Shown piece by piece: positions 20,690 to 30,764 of a DNA stretch of 64,000 nt. The DNA comes from Candidula unifasciata (taxonomy: Eukaryota > Mollusca > Gastropoda > Stylommatophora > Geomitridae), in the NCBI GenBank assembly GCA_905116865.2, contig CAJHNH020006902.1, positions 516,849 to 580,848 on the forward strand, written 5' to 3'. The position numbers and the translations under genes are program-made. Every line of letters begins with the position of its first letter. Within the stretch, counting starts at the first letter, position 1. The notes below the pieces were generated by a model. That model was not told the origin of the DNA and made no database searches. It was given only the letters and a program-made list of their open reading frames with translations.

Positions 20690-21415
20690 GGAAGCATACT
20701 TCTACAATTATATTCTGATAAATGATATTTTTACATTACAAACTTCTTCAAACACCAAAAGAATGTATGAAGATAAATTGTTTATCAGCAATTGTTTATA
20801 AATTAGCACATGCAGCAAACGCAGTAATCAAATAAACATATGCAACATATGATTTAGACAGATATGTGTAAATTAACACTAGAAACAATGCATAAATAAA
20901 CTTACAGAAATTGGGGGAGGCATGGGTCTATTCTACAATTATACAATGGGGCCCCGGATAACACGGGGGATATATTTAATGTTTCCTTCACTCTATTATT
21001 CATTTTTTTTTTAAACAGAATGAGGAACATGTCATATTGGCTTGTTAGTTTGTTACTGCTCACTGTACTGTCGGCTCTCATTACCACTGTCAAAACGAAC
21101 GCAAGGCGGTCTGCTTGCATGCAGCTGGGATTGAACCCGGCACCCTTGCATTTCGAAGCGCGCTCGCAACGTCTAAGCCACATACGCCGACTAACTTCTA
21201 TAATAAGCAGTCAAAATATGTAAACTGTTGGAAGACTTGTCTATAAAATCTATCTGTAAAATGCTTGTAAATTATTTCCAAAATGTTTACAAGAGTTGAT
21301 CAGACATCCAAATTATCAGTATATAGACAGAATATAATAAAAAAAAACACTTTAAATAAAAGATGTCCTAAATATTTACAACAACTTTAGTCAACCTTCC
21401 AGAAACTCATCTTTG
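20690..21415 (-). repeat. 3'-flank segment shared with the locus at 5880-6610
   Basis: Downstream of the 785-codon ORF, with the block order described for 5880-6610, including the reversed SINE-B at 21070-21180 (GGGTTCAATCCCAGCTGC on the reverse strand, a good B box). It carries an extra piece at 20905-20970 resembling the CCCCGG-ACACGGG end of repeat C. Homology ends near 21415, about 75 bp from the stop codon. Confidence 0.8.
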
Positions 21416-21489
21416 CCAGGAAATCATCGTTCTGTCTGTTCAGATGGCATATAAATTGGTCTTCCCCGGATTTTACAATGTTTTTAGAA

Positions 21490-23847
21490 TCAGTGTCCAT
21501 AACCCCCACGTGAATTGAAGGAACTATGGGTAATCACGTGAATATTCTCTAGATCTTTCAGAGATGGTTCGCTAGGAATTATCCACACAGGGGCACCAGA
21601 GCTGCCCTCACAAGAAGGATTTGTGTAGGTCATCTCAGAAGAACTATTGTGTGAATCTTTTAACTGACCTATTGTAATTTGTGGAAGCATGTCGTGCGGG
21701 TATGAAATAAGAAAGGTCCTTCGGCTGTAAATTTCTTCTCCATTATGAAAATGCCCATCATCTGAATCATTGTCTTCCTCATTTAGTCTCTCATCTCCTA
21801 AACCAGGCAGATTCTCTTCCTGTACACTATGGAGGTGCACATCTTGCACATGTCCCACACCAGGCAGATTCTCTTCTTGTACACTATGGAGGTGCACATC
21901 TTGCACATGTCCCACACCAGGCAGATTCTCTTCTTCTACACTATGGGGGTGCACATCTTGCACATGTCCCACACCAGGCAGATTCTCTTCCTGTACACTA
22001 TGGGCGTGCACATCTTGCACATGTCCCACACCAGGCAGATTCTCTTCTTCTACACTATGGGGGTGCACATCTTGCACATGTCCCACACCAGGCAGATTCT
22101 CTTCCTGTACACTATGGGGGTGCACATCTTGCACATGTCCCACACCAGGCAGATTCTCTTCTTCTACACTATGGAGGTGCACATCTTGCACATGTCCCAC
22201 ACCAGGCAGATTCTCTTCCTGTACACTATGGGGATGCACATCTTGCACATGTCCCACACCAGGCAGATTCTCTTCCTGTACACTATTGGGATGCACATCT
22301 TGCACATGTCCCACACCAGGCAGATTCTCTTCCTGTACACTATGGGGATGCACATCTTGCACATGTCCCACACCAGGCAGATTCTCTTCCTGTACACTAT
22401 GGAGGTGCACATCTTGCACATCTCCCACGCCAGGCAGATTCTCTTCCTGTACACTATGGAGGTGCACATCTTGCACATGTCCCACACCAGGCAGATTCTC
22501 TTCCTGTACACTATGGGGATGCACATCTTGCACATGTCCCACACCAGGCAGATTCTCTTCCTGTACAACACGCACATGCACTTCTCTTATACCAGGCAGA
22601 TCCGCCTCTCCTACACCAGGCAGATCCACCTCTCCTACACCAGGCAGATCCGCCTCTCCTACATCAGGCAGATCCACCTCTCCTACATCATGCAGATCAG
22701 CCTCTCCTATATCATGCAGATCCGCCTCTCTTACATCAGATAGATCCGCCTCTCCTACATCAGGCAGATCCACCTCTCCTACATCAGGCAGATCCACCTC
22801 TCCCACATTATGCAGAGCTACCTCTTTTACTACATTATGTAGATTGACTTCCAACGACATCTTTTCTAGTGCAGGCGGCAACAGTATTTTAAACACAAGA
22901 TTCTCCCCCAGTGACAACCTAGCTGGTATATTTACAGATGTCTGCGGTATTTCAAACATAATTTGCTTACACCTGGACGAAATGTCAAAGTTACAATATT
23001 CTTTGAGAGCCTTATTAAGCTCAACCATTCTAGCAGAATATTTGGTGAAACATTTCATTAGATGGCACAGTTTTTCATTATCCTGTATTAAGTCATTTTG
23101 TATTATTCTCACTGTTTTCGTGTCCATTTTAATAAACGAACGCAACGATAACTTGGTAAGTGAGGTAACAACATTGTCATCAGTTTTAAATTTTTTTGAT
23201 AGCATGATGAATGGTCTTTTGGCTGTTTCCTTATGTGTATCGTTCTTACGAACAATATCTTCCAAACAGCTGATTAATGAACTGAGATGTGACTTTAAAT
23301 AAATTATTATCAAAATTATATCATAAACTAAAACATCCGAAATATTAATTTCCATTTCTAGTACACGTGTCTCATCAGAAACATACTTGATGTTTCTAAG
23401 ACACTTTATGTCATCAAACAGAAATGAGAGCTGTGTTACTTTAATTCTTGTGTAGCGAGCAACGACAGACTGCCATAAAGAAATTGTATCATTCACATTA
23501 GGAAGTATTGATGGACTAAGAGCATGTTCTAGAGCGCACAGAATTCTGGGGGTTGCTAAACAGGGAAATGTTTCTATATCTATTGTAAATATGATTCTAC
23601 TTTTATCCTTTCCTGGGTCTACATGCAGCAGTCTGGCAGAACTTATTTTAAAGACTTCATAGTTGCCGTTTAAATAGGCTTCTGCTACTGTGTTTTTTGC
23701 TTCCTCTTCATTGAACACTATATGAGCAGCAGTCTCGATTGTTATATTTACACGGTTTCGATTGCTTCTATTTACTCCTATCACATGTCCACTACCAGTT
23801 ATTTTATTAGTGATTCCTGGCCCAAAATTTTCCGGGTCGTTTATCAC
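21490..23847 (-). CDS. Trypsin-like protein ORF (785 codons) with a large tandem-repeat insertion
   Basis: The N-terminal part reads GSGHVIGV, then ITIETAAHIVFNEEEAKNT, the active-site histidine region of a trypsin-like family (TA-(A/C)-H-V-V-(Y/F)-N-x-E-E-A-K) that I associate with mollusc proteins. A helical region of about 200 residues follows. Residues ~345-430 are short acidic repeats (GEVDLPDVGEADL) and ~430-690 are about fourteen 19-aa repeats around EENLPGVGHVQDVHPHSVQ. The C-terminus has TYTNPSCEGSSGAPVWII, a GxSGxP-type nucleophile motif, and VITHSSFNSRGGYGH. The position of a catalytic Asp is not obvious. The ORF begins with GTG, with an in-frame stop ten codons upstream and no suitable ATG nearby. 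It is probably an exon entered through an acceptor such as CATATCAG at 23846. No stop or frameshift interrupts it. Confidence 0.65.
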   Translation of the reverse strand: MINDPENFGPGITNKITGSGHVIGVNRSNRNRVNITIETAAHIVFNEEEAKNTVAEAYLNGNYEVFKISSARLLHVDPGKDKSRIIFTIDIETFPCLATPRILCALEHALSPSILPNVNDTISLWQSVVARYTRIKVTQLSFLFDDIKCLRNIKYVSDETRVLEMEINISDVLVYDIILIIIYLKSHLSSLISCLEDIVRKNDTHKETAKRPFIMLSKKFKTDDNVVTSLTKLSLRSFIKMDTKTVRIIQNDLIQDNEKLCHLMKCFTKYSARMVELNKALKEYCNFDISSRCKQIMFEIPQTSVNIPARLSLGENLVFKILLPPALEKMSLEVNLHNVVKEVALHNVGEVDLPDVGEVDLPDVGEADLSDVREADLHDIGEADLHDVGEVDLPDVGEADLPGVGEVDLPGVGEADLPGIREVHVRVVQEENLPGVGHVQDVHPHSVQEENLPGVGHVQDVHLHSVQEENLPGVGDVQDVHLHSVQEENLPGVGHVQDVHPHSVQEENLPGVGHVQDVHPNSVQEENLPGVGHVQDVHPHSVQEENLPGVGHVQDVHLHSVEEENLPGVGHVQDVHPHSVQEENLPGVGHVQDVHPHSVEEENLPGVGHVQDVHAHSVQEENLPGVGHVQDVHPHSVEEENLPGVGHVQDVHLHSVQEENLPGVGHVQDVHLHSVQEENLPGLGDERLNEEDNDSDDGHFHNGEEIYSRRTFLISYPHDMLPQITIGQLKDSHNSSSEMTYTNPSCEGSSGAPVWIIPSEPSLKDLENIHVITHSSFNSRGGYGH
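21790..22600 (-). repeat. 57-bp coding minisatellite in the trypsin-like ORF
   Basis: About fourteen nearly identical 57-bp units, each encoding 19 residues. The variable positions are confined to a few codons (V-E/Q-E and H-P/L/A-H). The opposite strand is also open (CTSCTCPTPGRFSS), an expected by-product. A second, shorter-period array of 24-30-bp units follows at 22600-22840. Confidence 0.95.
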
Positions 23848-23879
23848 TGATATGGCTCACATCCAACTTGACTGTAAGA

Positions 23880-24840
23880 TTACTCTTATCGATATATTAA
23901 AGCCCATACTAGCAGTGATCGGACGCTGTCAGGTAAATGGGAGGGTTCGAAGTCAGAGTCAGATGTCGGTATGAAATGTACATGCCCTGGGTTCTTTCTA
24001 CATTCGGCAGCAGATGTCTTCAAATATCTACTAGGATTTTCCATTTTTGACAGACGATTTTGTGGTAAACTGAATATTTTGTTTAACGTAGAATATCTAT
24101 AACATTAATGGACCAAATGTTCGGTTTTCGGATGGGGTCCAAGTTATAAATATGTTGAGCAGTCAAGTAAAATATTTAGACAAAGGGTTAAAGTAATAAA
24201 TGCCAGGAGCAGTAAAAGTTAACATAAAATGATAACAATTACATATAATAAGATACTTTCAGATAATTATTGCAATAATTATTCCAAGCACTTGAAAGAA
24301 GCACCTATGAGAATGTCCAGAGTTTCGATATGTCAGCTCTTTAAACTCAACTCAGCTCGTTTATTCTGATCATCTGAATTAGGCCTGAAAAAAAAAAAAA
24401 AAAAAGATTATTACATTAATGGAACTATGACTTCTGAAGTTTTGTCTGCGTGAGTTCATGTGGCAAACCGATTAGTGTGTTTGCTTGTTTAGACAGTGGT
24501 TTTGGTTCAGCGAAGAGACTGAATGTGCTAGTTAGTGTCAAAACAAGGCCAGCCTTTCCCGTTCGGTGGCATAGATGCCGGAACCTGAGATTTCGAGCAC
24601 CTTGAAACAAATTATTGAGGGGGGGGGGGGTTGGATGAAAGGGCAAATTTTAGCTGCAAACTGGTTACAGTAGTTTTTATTATGTCAGTAGAGAACTGTC
24701 TTAAACTCTAATAGACTCCAGTGGTAAAGTTGTCAAAACTATTTTAAATTCTTCCAAGCTCCAGTGGTAATTATATAAGCTAGGCAAATCTCATTTTTTT
24801 AAAAACTCAGCAAATTTACTCGTCTTATTTTATTTAAATA
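23880..24840. other. Unassigned stretch upstream of the trypsin-like ORF
   Basis: AT-rich sequence with an A run at 24388-24405 and a G run near 24619-24629. The part at 24500-24620 has weak similarity to SINE-B (GTTAGTGTCAAAACAAGG). If the ORF has upstream exons they should lie here or beyond, but none can be pinned down. Confidence 0.35.
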
Positions 24841-25099
24841 TGACTGTTACGCAGCAGAGCGACATATGACAGACCTTCACAATAGAAGAGAAATCGGCAA
24901 ATCTCAACCAGTTGCAAACCTCTGTACTAGATAATTTTCTATACATTTTCTGGGGAGTTGTAGCAATGAGGAAAGGAACTGGTAATCCATCAGTAAATTA
25001 CTGCTTCCACCTATATTTTAAGGGTATTTAAATGCAAGGCTATAAACAATCTTTATTGCAGAATGTATTATTCCTATACCCAGCAACCACACACTACTG

Positions 25100-25790
25100 A
25101 TGCAGTATCAAATTCGTTGGGCTGCTCATGTGGCACGCATGCCAGATCAATCAATCAATCAATCAATCAATCAGGTGCAGTCTCCACAATGAAGGTTTGC
25201 TGCAATAGATCTCCAACAAGCCCTGTCTCCTGCCCTTGATGTACACTCACTCATACTGTTGTTCGTCCATTTCCTGATGCTATCCTCCCACTTGTAACGC
25301 TGTCTGCCTCTTGCTCGCCTACCTTGAACCTTTCACTCTAGGATGATCTTTAAAATACTGCCAGATCACAGGCTCCCAAAAAACTCTTCTATGGTGAGCT
25401 GCAAAATGGGAAACGTTCCCAAAGCGGGCAAAAGAAACGCTTTAAGAACACCTTGAAGTCTTTACTCAAATCATTTGGGATGAATGACACCAATTGTTAG
25501 GCTGCCTCTCAAGACTGAAATGCATGGCGTGCAGCTCTACACAAGGGCGCGGCTACATGTGAAGCAAACAGAACAGCAAGACTGATAAAGCAAAGGATGA
25601 ACAAAAAAGCGACTGCAGGAGATCCCCTCCCTGGCACAACACTCATTCCCTGTCCTCACTGTCCTAGAACTTTTCGGGCCCGCATCGGCCTCATCAGTCA
25701 TCTTCGTACTCATACTTGATGAAAAAGAGTGGTCATCATCGTCTTGATGGACAAACCTACACACATTATTCCTATCCTTACCCGCACTGG
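25100..25790 (+). pseudogene. LINE C-terminus with C2H2 finger, interrupted by a nested LINE
   Basis: Reads LQYQIRWAAHVARMPDQ before the interruption. After it come MPDHRLPKKLFYGELQNGKR, RFKNTLKSLLKSFGMNDTN, AWRAALHKGAATCEANRTAR and IPCPHCPRTFRARIGLISHL, a C2H2 zinc finger. This is the well-known C-terminal zinc-finger tail of a widespread metazoan LINE group. Stops are present (for example in SQD*NAW). The element ends in CCTTACC...GGTAAGGATA, a short inverted repeat. A second copy on the minus strand is at 29930-30640. Confidence 0.85.
25150..25358 (-). mobile_element. Nested 5'-truncated LINE tail with 10-bp TSD
   Basis: Flanked by TGCCAGATCA at 25140-25149 and 25359-25368, a perfect 10-bp target-site duplication. 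On the minus strand it encodes GRRARGRQRYKWEDSIRKW and AGDRACWRSIAANLH, a different LINE C-terminus, and ends in a (TGAT)n tail at 25150-25170. It is a textbook severely 5'-truncated insertion. Confidence 0.85.
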
Positions 25791-26640
25791 TAAGGATATA
25801 ATGGCAGCATCTACAACTGGACTACGTTTTGAACTGGGTCATCTATGGTCGCAGAGTAAAATCCTTTCCTATGTTAGTAATATCTAACCAGTTTATTATT
25901 CAGCATAGAACAAGAATATTTGGACGTGTCAACAATCAACAGACTCAAAATCAGGACCATGACGGCGGATGAAAGATCAGATACGTAGCCCTATATATAT
26001 ATAAGTATAATCAATGCTAAAGAGACAAAATGGCGACCCAACCGCCTGACAAGGGGCGCTTCAAACTAGAATAGAAACAATAAAATTTAGAATAATCCGT
26101 TAGTTCTTGACTGGCGATGGACAATGAATCTACAATGTGCTTCAGTCCAACGATGAGACTAGAGCTCCTCTTTAATGTTTACACTGTAAACGTTGGACGA
26201 ATCTTTAGTTCCCCGTATCAGCAGTGAAAAAATGGTAGATAGAAAACAGCCGGCAGAATCTCAAGAATACATTCAATAGTTTAACAGCCGAAGGATCACT
26301 TGTATCTCATGCAAAAATGCAATGGTTTGACAGGTAAAGTATCACTGGCATTTCCCAAACAGTGGCCTAAGTAAAACAATATGTAAGGGTTGTTAAATAA
26401 TTAATCAAAGTTACGTTAAAGGAATTACATAACCACCCGAACTTACCTTTCACTTTATATGACATGTTCAGGATATGACGTAATGTATCAGAAACTAAAT
26501 TTCCAAAATTATTTGGCACAGAGCTCTAACTTGTAATAAAAACAAAAGTAAAAGTTAGATAAAATATAAAAGTTAAAGCTTCTTTTTCGCAGTTCAATGA
26601 CTTCATTTCTTAGAAACTGAAATTATATTGTGTGAAGCTG
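25791..26640. other. Unassigned AT-rich stretch
   Basis: No ORF, repeat family or RNA gene was recognised. It contains a short (TA)n run near 25994-26003. Confidence 0.4.
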
Positions 26641-26649
26641 TAACTTCAT

Positions 26650-27785
26650 AATCAAGGACAATCTGTCTTGTTCTACCTACATTTGTCTTAGTCTCATTCA
26701 TAATCATGGACAATCTGTCTTGTTCTACCTACATTTGTTTTAGTCTCATTCATAATCATGGACAATCTGTCTTGTTCTACCTACATTTGTCTTAGTCTCA
26801 TTCATAATCAAGGACAATCTGTCTTGTTCTACCTACATTTGTCTTAGTCTCATTCATAATCATGGACAGTCTGTCTTGTTCTATCTACATTTGTCTTAGT
26901 CTCATTCATAATCATGGACAATCTGTCTTGTTCTACCTACATTTGTCTTAGTCTCATTCATAATCATGGACAATCTGTCTTGTTCTATCTACATTTGTCT
27001 TAGTCTCATTCATAATCATGGACAATCTGTCTTGTTCTATCTACATTTGTCTTAGTCTCATTCATAATCATGGACAATCTGTCTTGTTCTACCTACATTT
27101 GTCTTAGTCTCATTCATAATCATGGACAATCTGTCTTGTTCTACCTACATTTGTCTTAATCTCATTCATAATCATGGACAATCTGTCTTGTTCTACCTAC
27201 ATTTGTCTTAGTCTCATTCATAATCATGGACAGTCTGTCTTGTTCTACCTACATTTGTCTTAGTCTCATTCATAATCATGGACAGTCTGTCTTGGACTAC
27301 ATTTGTCTTAGTCTCATTCATACATGGACAATCTGTCTTGTTCTACCTACATTTGTCTTAGTCTCATTCATAATCATGGACAATCTGTCTTGTTCTATCT
27401 ACATTTGTCTTAGTCTCATTCATAATCATGGACAATCTGTCTTGTTCTACCTACATTTGTCTTAGTCTCATTCATAATCATGGACAATCTGTCTTGTTCT
27501 ACCTACATTTGTCTTAGTCTCATTCATAATCATGGACAATCTGTCTTGTTCTACCTACATTTGTCTTAGTCTCATTCATAATCATGGACAATCTGTCTTG
27601 TTCTACCTACATTTGTCTTAGTCTCATTCATAATCATGGACAATCTGTCTTGTTTCTATCTACATTTGTCTCAGTCTCATTCATAATCATGGACAATCTG
27701 TCTTGTTCTACCTACATTTGTCTTAGTCTCATTCATAATCATGGACAATCTGTCTTGTTCTACCTACATTTGTATTAGTCTCATC
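26650..27785 (+). repeat. 52-bp minisatellite, about 21 units
   Basis: Unit order: CATAATCATGGACAATCTG, TCTTGTTCTACCTACATTTG, TCTTAGTCTCATT. Variation is limited (CAGTCT, TATCTAC, AATCAAGG) and one unit is shortened near 27290-27330. Each unit contains TTTGTCTTAG, which resembles an acceptor, but no adjacent exon is recognised. 52 is not a multiple of three, so open frames are fortuitous. Confidence 0.95.
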
Positions 27786-27929
27786 TACCTGTGACGGCTA
27801 GTGTTTAGTATTAGTGGGGCTGCTGCTTTAGGAAAGGGTATTATTGTTTCATAGTTTTCACGAGTCAAAATACAGAATATTATTTAGATGTTAGATACAA
27901 CATTTTAGCATGTTACATAGAACCACATC

Positions 27930-29245
27930 TTTTAAAAGAAGGTGATCATGAATTAAAGGTAAAGATATATGAATTAATAAAACTAGTTTGAAAGACGGAT
28001 AAATTACCCCATGAATGGAAAGTGTCTTTATACCCATTTTTAAGAAAGGAGACAGGTATAAGTGAGAAAATTATAGAGGAATATCACTATTGTATACAAA
28101 CTACAAGATACTATCGGCAGTACTGCTAAACAGACTAAAACCATACGTCGAAGACACATTGGGAGATTACCAAGCGGGTTTCCGACAGAACAGATCAATA
28201 ATAGATCAGATATTCATTTTACGGCAAAACGCAGAGCAAAATTGGGAATTTAGAAAAGATGTACATAATGTTTTTGTGGATTGTAAAAAGGCGTATGATA
28301 GTGTGCTTAGAAACAGTTTATGGAATGCTATGAAGGACTTTGGAATACCAAAAAAGTTAATTAGCATGACCAAACTATGTATGGAAGACCTTCGTAATAT
28401 AGTAATATATAAAGGCAAAAAGACCTTTTTCAAATACCATCTGGTTTAAAGCAAGCTGATGCTCTATCCCGACTTTCCTTTCAGCTTGGCCCTGGAGAAA
28501 ATTATAAGGAAATTGAAACTACAAGAATACTTGGATATGCTGATGACATCGTTGGAGAAAATGAACTAGAGATTGTTAAAACATTGAATGTCTTAAAAGA
28601 ATCAGTTCAGAAAATAGGACTAGTTATCAATCAAGATAAGACTGAATATATGATAATAACTAGACAGGGAAAGAATATAAACTCCGGCCACATACAAGTC
28701 GATAATATGAGAATCAAACGAAGGGAAACAGATAAGTACTTGGGTGCAAACTTCAACTGCTCCAACATGCTGAGAGAAGAAATACAATCTAGAATACAAT
28801 CTGGAAATAAAGTATACTATGCCCTTCAACATCTGCTAAAGTCAAAGTGACTGTCTCGCAACACCAGGATCAAAATATGTAAAACATTGATAAGACCAGT
28901 AGTGTTATTTGGCTCTGAAACTTGGAGCACAACTAAAAGAGATGAAGCCTAATTACAGGTTTTTGAAAACAGTCTTATGACGAATCTTTGGACCCATCAA
29001 AGATGCAAACAGCGGTGAATGGAGAGTGAGAAGCAACAACGAAATGCATAATCTGTTTAAATGACCACTGATCACTGGCATCACGGGAGCTAATAGACTG
29101 AAATGGTTAGGGCATACTGAAAGAATGTCAAATGACAGAGAAGTAACAACTGTATACACAAGGGAGATAAATGGTCGTAGACCACGAGGGAGACCAAGAA
29201 GACGATGGAGAGAATTCTTATACATCTCATTGCAGATGTTGTAAC
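27930..29245 (+). pseudogene. LINE reverse transcriptase pseudogene
   Basis: The order of RT blocks is well kept: LPHEWKVSLYPFLRKETG; YKILSAVLLNRLKPYVEDT; GDYQAGFRQNRSIIDQIF; VFVDCKKAYDSVLRNSL (first catalytic Asp); GLKQADALS (from GxRQGDxLS); ILGYADDIV (the YADD box); GLVINQDKTEYM; YLGANF. Then RIKICKTLIRPVVLFGSETW and, after stops, RLKWLGHTERMSNDR and NGRRPRGRPRRRW. The endonuclease domain is missing (5'-truncated), and frameshifts at about 28430 and after 28850 inactivate it. Confidence 0.9.
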
Positions 29246-29299
29246 CTTGGGGTTGTGTTTTTCTATGATACCATTGCTATCAAAAGTGGAGCTATTAGG

Positions 29300-29580
29300 T
29301 TATCAATCTTCTTCGCGTTCACCAGCTGTAAAGTGTGGCAGAAACTTCTTGTTGTTCATCCACTTCTAGACTGCAGTCTTGTTCCAGAACCTGGAATGCG
29401 GGTGCATCCGTTTTACAGGACTGACTCTCCGATATGCAGACTGCTGGTTCCTTGTCTCCCAAGCAGATGCACTCCCACTTTGAAGAAACCTCCCAATTAG
29501 TCGACTCTTACGACATGCTTTTGGGTAGGCAGTGGGTCTATTCTTGTTTTCCATGACAGGGCCCCTGAAACCCACACGGT
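29300..29580 (-). repeat. Repeat C copy
   Basis: Starts with CTTCTTCGCGTTCACCAGC and runs through GCATCCGTTTTACAGG, CAGATGCACTCCCAC and TTACGACATGCTTTTGGG to CCCACACGG. Nearly full length, reversed. Confidence 0.8.
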
Positions 29581-29689
29581 GAAATTAGAAGGTTATTAAT
29601 GTTGTTGGCCTTCTGTACTATGTTGTCTATTTCTCTGTCCAATCCTCCATAATCATGAATAAATTAAGTAGTTAAAACTCCTTAGCTTG

Positions 29690-29797
29690 TTTTAAAGTCT
29701 CTTCTTTAACATCTTCTAAAGCCAGCTCAATTTCAAATACGCCAAATTTGTGGAATCTTGTGTCATGAAGCCATATGGCAACACCTGCTTTGTAAGG
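29690..29797. mobile_element. End fragment of the same hAT family as 14645-17795
   Basis: GCCAGCTCAATTTCAAATAC and GCCAAATTTGT, ending GCCATATGGCAACACCTG, match the right end of the larger hAT element at 17735-17793. No transposase sequence is attached. Confidence 0.65.
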
Positions 29798-29973
29798 ATA
29801 AAGTTAACTTTCTTCACTGGCGAGTGTTTCCACGTGTGCGGTTTGGCTTACCTGGCAACACAGACGATGGACAGCAGGGCTGCCAATGATGAGTTGTATC
29901 CCCAGATCTGGGTTTTTATTTGACGACTTAGTAAATTTTTTTATCCTTACCGGTGATGGTAAGGATAGGAATA

Positions 29974-29975
<2 letters not shown>

Positions 29976-30024
<49 letters not shown>
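29976..30024 (+). repeat. (GT)n microsatellite
   Basis: About 48 bp of uninterrupted GT at the 3' end of the minus-strand LINE tail. The copy at 25750-25790 has only ACACAC at the matching place. Confidence 0.95.
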
Positions 30025-30026
<2 letters not shown>

Positions 30027-30375
30027 GTCCATCAAGATGATGATGACCACTCTTTTTCATCAAGTATGAGTACGAAAATGACTGATGAGGCCCAGATGTG
30101 GGCCCGAAAAGTTCTAGGACAGTGGGGACAGGGAATGAGCGTTGTGCCAGGGAGGGGATCTCCTGGAGTCGCTTTTTTGTTCATCATTTTCTTTATCAGT
30201 CTTGCTGTTCTGTTTGCTTCACATGTAGCCGCGCCCTTGTGTAGAGTTGCACGCCATGCATTTCGGTCTTGAGAGGCAGCCTCCCAATTGGTGTCATTAA
30301 TCCCAAATGCTTTGAGTGAAGACTTCAAGGTGTCCAAGCGTTTCTTTTATCCGCCTTGGGAACGTTTCACCATAG

Positions 30376-30551
30376 TTAGTTAGTCTTTCCTCTTGTGTCG
30401 AGTGCGGCACATAGGGCAGATCTCTATGCATGGCGGTTCGTTGCAATCTGTTGTAGGTCTTGGATGTTTGAGTGGCCCATGAGCGAGCCTTCCTTGATGA
30501 TAGTTCTACGTAGAGTTTCCCTTGGTCTTCCACGAGATCTTTTCCCCTGTG
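30376..30551 (-). mobile_element. Nested 5'-truncated LINE tail with 12-bp TSD
   Basis: Flanked by GTTTCACCATAG at 30364-30375 and 30552-30563, a perfect 12-bp duplication. On the minus strand it encodes GKRSRGRPRETLRRTIIKEG and LQQIATNRHAWR-like sequence, the C-terminus of a different LINE, and ends in a short ACTAACTA tail. The uninterrupted copy at 25393 shows the original reading through the site. Confidence 0.85.
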
Positions 30552-30764
30552 GTTTCACCATAGAAGAGTTTTTTTTTTGGGAGCCTGTGATCTGGCATGC
30601 GCGCCACATGACCAGCCCAACGAATCTTTCCTAAAAATCTTGAAATCTAGGGTTTAAAAAAATATATCCTTATATAAAAGTAGGTCAATGTTTCTTTTCG
30701 TAACTACAATTTGTACTTTTTTACCAATCTGAGTTTTTTTTTTTTTTCTTTGCTTATGTAGTGC

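Larger units (their letters stand above)
29930..30640 (-). pseudogene. LINE C-terminus with C2H2 finger, second copy, with nested insertion
   Basis: On the minus strand: IRWAGHV-like, ARMPDHRLPKK, then an inserted segment, then RRIKETLGHLEVFTQSIWD in one frame and LKSSLKAFGINDTNWEAASQ, AWRATLHKGAATCEANRTAR and IPCPHCPRTFRAHI. The zinc-finger part keeps its two Cys but is disturbed after them. The 3' end carries a (GT)n run at 29976-30024 and the CCTTACC...GGTAAGGAT inverted pair that ends the copy at 25790. Confidence 0.85.

Noticed and set aside
21770..23302. 510-codon plus-strand ORF rich in Cys/Ser/Thr opposite the trypsin-like ORF
   Set aside because: It is the complement of the 57-bp repeat; it lacks any domain, whereas the minus strand has His and Ser motifs in unique sequence.
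25140..25180. (AATC)n as a possible CRISPR-like or regulatory repeat
   Set aside because: It is the simple tail of a nested LINE, bounded by a 10-bp target duplication.
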